Assembly: GCA_963780135.1 (NCBI GenBank)
Contig: CAWAAR010000003.1
Span: 62,001-126,000 of the forward strand
Reading direction: 5' to 3'
DNA from: Clostridium_AM sp963780135
GTDB taxonomy: Bacteria; Bacillota; Clostridia; Clostridiales; Clostridiaceae
Length of the DNA stretch: 64,000 nucleotides
The position numbers were made by a program, and so were the translations under genes. The notes under the pieces are model-generated. The model worked only from the letters and a program-made list of their open reading frames with translations, had not been told where the DNA came from and did not search any database. Positions 60,197 through 64,000 of this stretch are shown in pieces; within the stretch, counting starts at the first letter, position 1, and each line of letters begins with the position of its first letter.

Positions 60197-62009
60197 GATA
60201 GTGTAAAGTGAGTTATGAAAAAACAGAGTCCAAAAATATTTTGCCCGGAGGGCGTGAGTTAGGACAGTATAGTGTTATTTGAGGATGAAGTAAAAGATTT
60301 TGAGCATAACAAAAAAACCTTTTGGTGGAAGGAAATTTTTGATATTAGCAGTCGCTACTGTTGAGATTTATTCACGTAGTAGCTGAGAAATATCCTGTAT
60401 TTATTTTCTAACTAAATTAAGCAGAATTTTCAGCCTGAATCTTCAATATAGTCTGTTGACCAAGGTGTATAAGTAACTGCCACTTACCAGGCATATTATC
60501 TGCATTAGATAGCATGTCTATCTCATTTAATGGCTTCCAGTAGTTATAAGGATGAGGACGAAGAAAATTATAATAGGCAACCCAAAGGGATATACCGTAT
60601 GCAGCACCGTTCTCACTTCCATAACCACAAGTAACACGGTAAGAGGCTTTGAAGGTTCGGTTAAGCCTTTCTACTACTTGCTTAACCCAACGAAATTCAG
60701 TAGATACAGCATCATCATTGGTAAGCCCGATAACTTGAGTAACGTCGAAGTCCCAACCCTTTACCAGCTTACACTGTTGACTTGCAAGAGGATAGGCACT
60801 ATATCCATCTGCGATGAACTTTAAAGCTTTATTAGGAAATACTTTAAACTTCTCAAAGGCCATACGCATAGCCAGTATACATGGGCCTACGGCACGAGTA
60901 TCAGAAACCTGATAGCCTAAAATAGACTTCTTACAGGCATCCATAATAATCCAAACATAATGTTTTATGCCTTTGACCTTAATATAAGTTTCATCAGCAG
61001 AAAGAATGTTACATGGATTGTAGTCAAAAGTGTCTACAAAAGGCTTTATAACTGCGGCAGCAGTCATAGCATAATTAGCAACCATTGTATGGGAGATTTT
61101 GATGCCATGTACTTCCGCCAAGGCATGTGCCGTCTGTCTAGTAGAGAGCTTAAGATTAACGTGATAAGTAAGACAAAGTCCCATGATGTGGGCATTGAAT
61201 TTCTTATACTTAAAGTTAACTGCCCTAGAAGGAAGTTCATGTAAGTCCATTTTAAAGAAATCTACGATGAATTCACGATAGATGTAGTGAAGCTTGTACT
61301 TGTGTTTATCAGCAGTATCTAAGTTTTTAGGTAGTTTAGTAAGGTTGTTTTGATAGTAAGAGCATTTTTGGTTAACACATTTATGTATGCGAAAATGCTT
61401 TCGATCTTTCTTTGGTGAAAGAGTTTGACCACAATAAGGGCATACAAATATCATAGGTTTAGTAACATAATTGCTTTCGTTGAAATTCTGATCACAAACC
61501 TTACACTGAAATTGACCTCTATTACCATTATTATCGTAGATATAATGGTGAGGTGCACCACATTTAGGGCATACAGTATTTTCAGGGATGGATTTTCCAT
61601 TACGTCTTTGAACAGGTTTAATTAATTTATTATATTTATGTTTATAGTAAGCTAAAAGAAGTTGATAATCTACTTTTTCAAAACGAATAATTTTAGGTAG
61701 CTTATCCACTTTAAATTTCTGATATTCGGGACTATGTGAATCCTCAAAAGCCCACTGCTTAAGAGGAATATATTTAGCAATAAATAAAAGTAATTGAGAA
61801 ATTATTTTCAAAAGATATTGATTATATAAGAATAAATAAGTTATAATTGAATCCATACAATGACATCCTTTTATGTTATTTTTGTTTGGTTGAAGATTCA
61901 ATTATAACAGAAAAAAGGGGGTCATTGTTTTTTTATTCAAAAAAACTTTGTAACCTTTGATATATAAAGAACAAATATAAAAAAACAGTGTAAAAAACTT
62001 TACACTATC
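60197..62009 (-). mobile_element. IS6-like (DDE) insertion sequence in the ribose operon
   Basis: 1813 bp bounded by perfect 13-bp inverted repeats GATAGTGTAAAGT (60197-60209 and, inverted, 61997-62009) and flanked by an 8-bp direct duplication GTAAAATA. Eight-bp duplications and a single rve-type DDE transposase fit the IS6 family, although the element is about twice the usual IS6 length. Removing it restores rbsD-TAG, a 22-nt gap with TTAGGAGG, and the rbsA ATG. The 207 nt left of the transposase and 150 nt right of it are non-coding. Confidence 0.9.
60417..61856 (-). CDS. DDE transposase with zinc ribbons (IS6/IS240-like)
   Basis: 479 residues from the ATG at 61856 (MDSIITYLFLYNQYLL), which has AAAGGA 9 nt upstream; a longer in-frame start at 61901 exists. 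Zinc ribbons CPKCGAPHHYIYDNNG..CKVCDQNF and CPYCGQTL precede an rve core with DDE residues in ILSADETYIKVKG, KFIADGYSAYPLA and VKQVVERLNRTFKASY. The N-terminal extension makes it much longer than typical IS6 transposases. It looks complete. Confidence 0.88.
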   Translation of the reverse strand: MDSIITYLFLYNQYLLKIISQLLLFIAKYIPLKQWAFEDSHSPEYQKFKVDKLPKIIRFEKVDYQLLLAYYKHKYNKLIKPVQRRNGKSIPENTVCPKCGAPHHYIYDNNGNRGQFQCKVCDQNFNESNYVTKPMIFVCPYCGQTLSPKKDRKHFRIHKCVNQKCSYYQNNLTKLPKNLDTADKHKYKLHYIYREFIVDFFKMDLHELPSRAVNFKYKKFNAHIMGLCLTYHVNLKLSTRQTAHALAEVHGIKISHTMVANYAMTAAAVIKPFVDTFDYNPCNILSADETYIKVKGIKHYVWIIMDACKKSILGYQVSDTRAVGPCILAMRMAFEKFKVFPNKALKFIADGYSAYPLASQQCKLVKGWDFDVTQVIGLTNDDAVSTEFRWVKQVVERLNRTFKASYRVTCGYGSENGAAYGISLWVAYYNFLRPHPYNYWKPLNEIDMLSNADNMPGKWQLLIHLGQQTILKIQAENSA

Positions 62010-62017
62010 GTAAAATA
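62010..62017. repeat. Target-site duplication of the IS6-like element, right copy
   Basis: GTAAAATA, directly after the right inverted repeat and 7 nt before the rbsA SD core. Confidence 0.92.
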
Positions 62018-62032
62018 TTAGGAGGATAAAAT

Positions 62033-63532
62033 ATGGAAAGCAAAAAGCCTATTTTGGAAATGGTAGGTATATCTAAATCTTTTCCAGGAGTAAAAGCATT
62101 GCAAGATGTTCATATAAAAGCTTATGGTGGAGAGGTATTAGCCCTACTTGGAGAAAATGGAGCTGGAAAATCTACATTAATGAAAATAGTAAGCGGAGTG
62201 TATAGAAAAGATGAAGGTAAAATTCTTGTAGATGGTGATGAAGTAGAAATTCAAGGCATAAAACACGCTGAAAAGTTAGGTATAACAATAATACATCAAG
62301 AACTTAGTGTTCTTACTAATTTAACAGTAGCTCAAAATATATTTTTAGGTAATGAAAAGTTTAGCAAGGGTACTAGAAAAATAAATAAAGCTTGGATGAA
62401 AGAGAAAAGCAAATATTTCTTAGAACAAATTGGATGCAATATAGATCCTAATACAATGGTTAAGGATATAAATCTTGGAGAAATGCAAATGATAGAAATT
62501 GCAAAAGCTCTAACTAAAAACTCAAGCGTTATTATTATGGATGAGCCAACTACAGCACTTACAGATGTAGAAACCCAAAAACTATTTGAAGTAATTAGGA
62601 AGCTAAAAGAAAAAGGTATAGCGGTTATATATATTTCTCATAGAATGGATGAAATATTTCAAATTTGTGATTCTATAACTGTTTTAAGAGATGGTAAATA
62701 TATTGGTTCAGTAGAAACTAAAGATGTAACCAAAGATGAGTTAATTACCATGATGGTAGGAAGAAAACTTGAAGAACAGTTTCCTTATAAAGAAGTAGAA
62801 AAAGAAAATATTTTACTTAAAGTTGAAAATATATCTATGAAGGATAGAGTAAAGAATGTAAGTTTTGAGATTAAGTCAGGAGAAATATTAGGTGTTGCAG
62901 GACTTATGGGAGCTGGAAGAACAGAGCTAGCAAAAACTATATTTGGAGATTATAAGAAAGATTCAGGAACAATATATATAGACGGCGAAAAGGTAAATAT
63001 TAATTCACCTAAAGATGCCATTAAACATGGAATATGTTATCTTTCAGAAGATAGAAAAAAAGAAGGTCTAGTTTTAAACATGTCTGTAGCTCAAAACATG
63101 ACACTTTCTAATCTTACTAAGTATGAAAATAGATTGAAGAAAATAGATAAAAAGGTAGAAAAGGGAGAAGTAGAGGAATATATAAAGAAGCTTTCAATAA
63201 AAACACCTAATCAAGAGCAGTTAGTTAAAAACCTTAGTGGAGGAAATCAACAGAAAGTAATTTTAGCTAAATGGTTAATGCGTTCACCTAAAATTTTAAT
63301 AGTTGATGAACCTACAAAAGGTATAGATGTAGGTGCAAAAAAGGAAATTTATGAAGTACTAAATAAATTAAAAAGCACAGGAAAAGCTGTTATTATGATT
63401 TCCTCTGACATGGCAGAAATATTAGGTGTTAGTGATAGAGTAATGGTAATGCATGAAGGAAAAGTAACAGGAGAATTAAAAAGGGAAGAAGCAACTCAAG
63501 AAAATGTAATGAAATATGCCATTGGAGTTTAA
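62033..63532 (+). CDS. rbsA: Ribose ABC transporter ATP-binding protein
   Basis: 499 residues with two ABC domains. The first has Walker A LLGENGAGKSTLMK (near 38), signature NLGEMQMIEIAKAL and Walker B VIIMDEPTTAL. The second has the degenerate Walker A VAGLMGAGRTELAK and intact signature NLSGGNQQKVILAKWL, as in sugar-type RbsA/MglA. It powers ribose uptake with RbsC. SD TTAGGAGG was left in place by the upstream IS insertion, but the link to the operon promoter is broken by the IS. Confidence 0.96.
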   Translation: MESKKPILEMVGISKSFPGVKALQDVHIKAYGGEVLALLGENGAGKSTLMKIVSGVYRKDEGKILVDGDEVEIQGIKHAEKLGITIIHQELSVLTNLTVAQNIFLGNEKFSKGTRKINKAWMKEKSKYFLEQIGCNIDPNTMVKDINLGEMQMIEIAKALTKNSSVIIMDEPTTALTDVETQKLFEVIRKLKEKGIAVIYISHRMDEIFQICDSITVLRDGKYIGSVETKDVTKDELITMMVGRKLEEQFPYKEVEKENILLKVENISMKDRVKNVSFEIKSGEILGVAGLMGAGRTELAKTIFGDYKKDSGTIYIDGEKVNINSPKDAIKHGICYLSEDRKKEGLVLNMSVAQNMTLSNLTKYENRLKKIDKKVEKGEVEEYIKKLSIKTPNQEQLVKNLSGGNQQKVILAKWLMRSPKILIVDEPTKGIDVGAKKEIYEVLNKLKSTGKAVIMISSDMAEILGVSDRVMVMHEGKVTGELKREEATQENVMKYAIGV

Positions 63533-63564
63533 ATTTGTCATGAAGTGTAAAGGGAGAGAATAAA

Positions 63565-64000
63565 ATGGAAAAAAATATCAAGAATCTACTTTTTAAATAT
63601 AAGTCTTTAATAGGATTACTAATACTGTGTATAGTTATATCAGTTTTAACACCAAGGTTTTTAACTATTCCAAATATCTTAAATGTATTTACACAGGTTT
63701 CGGTTAATGCAATTATTGCGGTAGGTATGTGTTTTGTAATACTAACTGGTGGAATAGATTTATCAGTTGGATCAACTCTTGCAATAGCAGGTGCTGTTGC
63801 AGCAACTTTAGCACAAAAAAATGTTAATGTAGTTGTAACTGTGGTTGCAGTTCTAATAATTGGTGGGTTAATAGGTTTAATTAATGGAATAATAGTTGCA
63901 AAGGGAAAAATTCAGGCGTTTATAGTAACGTTAGCGACTATGACAATATTTAGAGGAGTAACTTATGTTTATACTAATGGAACTCCAATATCTGGGCTTG
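63565..64000 (+). CDS. rbsC: Ribose ABC transporter permease (5' part, cut by window end)
   Basis: The first 145 residues of the RbsC permease; the gene continues beyond the window. Starts MEKNIKNLLFKYKSLIGLLI with SD AAAGGGAGAG at the right distance. Several membrane helices are visible (IAVGMCFVILTGGIDLSVGS is the family signature). 32 nt downstream of rbsA. A ribose-binding protein gene, rbsB, is expected after it. Confidence 0.95.
   Translation, partial: MEKNIKNLLFKYKSLIGLLILCIVISVLTPRFLTIPNILNVFTQVSVNAIIAVGMCFVILTGGIDLSVGSTLAIAGAVAATLAQKNVNVVVTVVAVLIIGGLIGLINGIIVAKGKIQAFIVTLATMTIFRGVTYVYTNGTPISGL

Overview
The window is low-GC Firmicute DNA. Gene content and order (rpsF-ssb-rpsR, gdpP-rplI-lonC-dnaB, a complete type II fatty-acid operon under a FabT-like repressor, HydF, a GerMN lipoprotein, DUF1540, T-box-controlled asnS) point to an anaerobic Clostridium sensu lato. 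The species cannot be fixed from this sequence; the style resembles cluster I solventogens and acetogens. Genes are dense, SD sequences are strong, and most operons end in clear intrinsic terminators.

Layout. 1-1.7 kb: 3' end of an MscS channel, DUF951, and rpsF-ssb-rpsR behind a probable S6:S18 leader. DUF951, ssb and rpsR each carry apparent frameshifts, most likely sequence errors. 2.1-9.2 kb: MazG-like, DUF2232, gdpP, rplI, lonC, dnaB. 9.2-12.1 kb: Hsp20, tRNA-Thr and IS110-family copy 1. 12.1-21.2 kb: PEPCK-like P-loop protein, hybrid histidine kinase, DUF3006, purA with candidate PurR boxes, acyl-ACP thioesterase, HI0933 flavoprotein, CoA-binding protein, PPDK regulator. 21.4-22.1 kb: tandemly duplicated tRNA cassette (Glu-Val-Asp-Thr twice). 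22.2-25.4 kb: dnaC-dnaD helicase-loading pair and an M23 peptidase. 25.5-36.6 kb: fatty-acid operon (FabK-like, fabT, fabH, acpP, fabK, fabD, fabG, fabF, accB, fabZ, accC, accD, accA). 36.7-43.6 kb: 2-hydroxyacid dehydrogenase, ferritin, subtilase, LysR, DMT transporter, dUTPase, and a hydrogenase regulator plus hydF behind an attenuator-like leader. 43.9-51.3 kb: a Fur-box operon (flavodoxin, DUF3793, three PGRxR/HMA_2-type proteins, a P1B-type ATPase, a small membrane protein) that looks like a ferrosome (fez) locus and is split by IS110 copy 2. 51.3-58.7 kb: T-box asnS, cold-shock protein, rlmH, SEC-C protein, GerMN lipoprotein, walJ, murA, DUF1540, 2H phosphoesterase. 58.8-64 kb: ribose operon rbsK-rbsD-[IS]-rbsA-rbsC (cut by the window end), interrupted by an IS6-like element with an 8-bp target duplication.

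Most striking result. The two diverged IS110-family elements each carry a structured non-coding region upstream of the transposase with the properties of a bridge RNA. One putative donor guide matches the right end (TAGCTGGT). A second covaries with the left end (ACAAG with CTTGT in copy 1, ATAAG with CTTAT in copy 2). Joining the two ends would create a TTGACT-N17-TATAAT promoter in both. The putative target guide reads TTCCTCC, the complement of a Shine-Dalgarno sequence, and both copies sit immediately upstream of the SD of an intact gene. The second system of interest is the Fur-controlled ferrosome-like operon that one of these elements interrupts.
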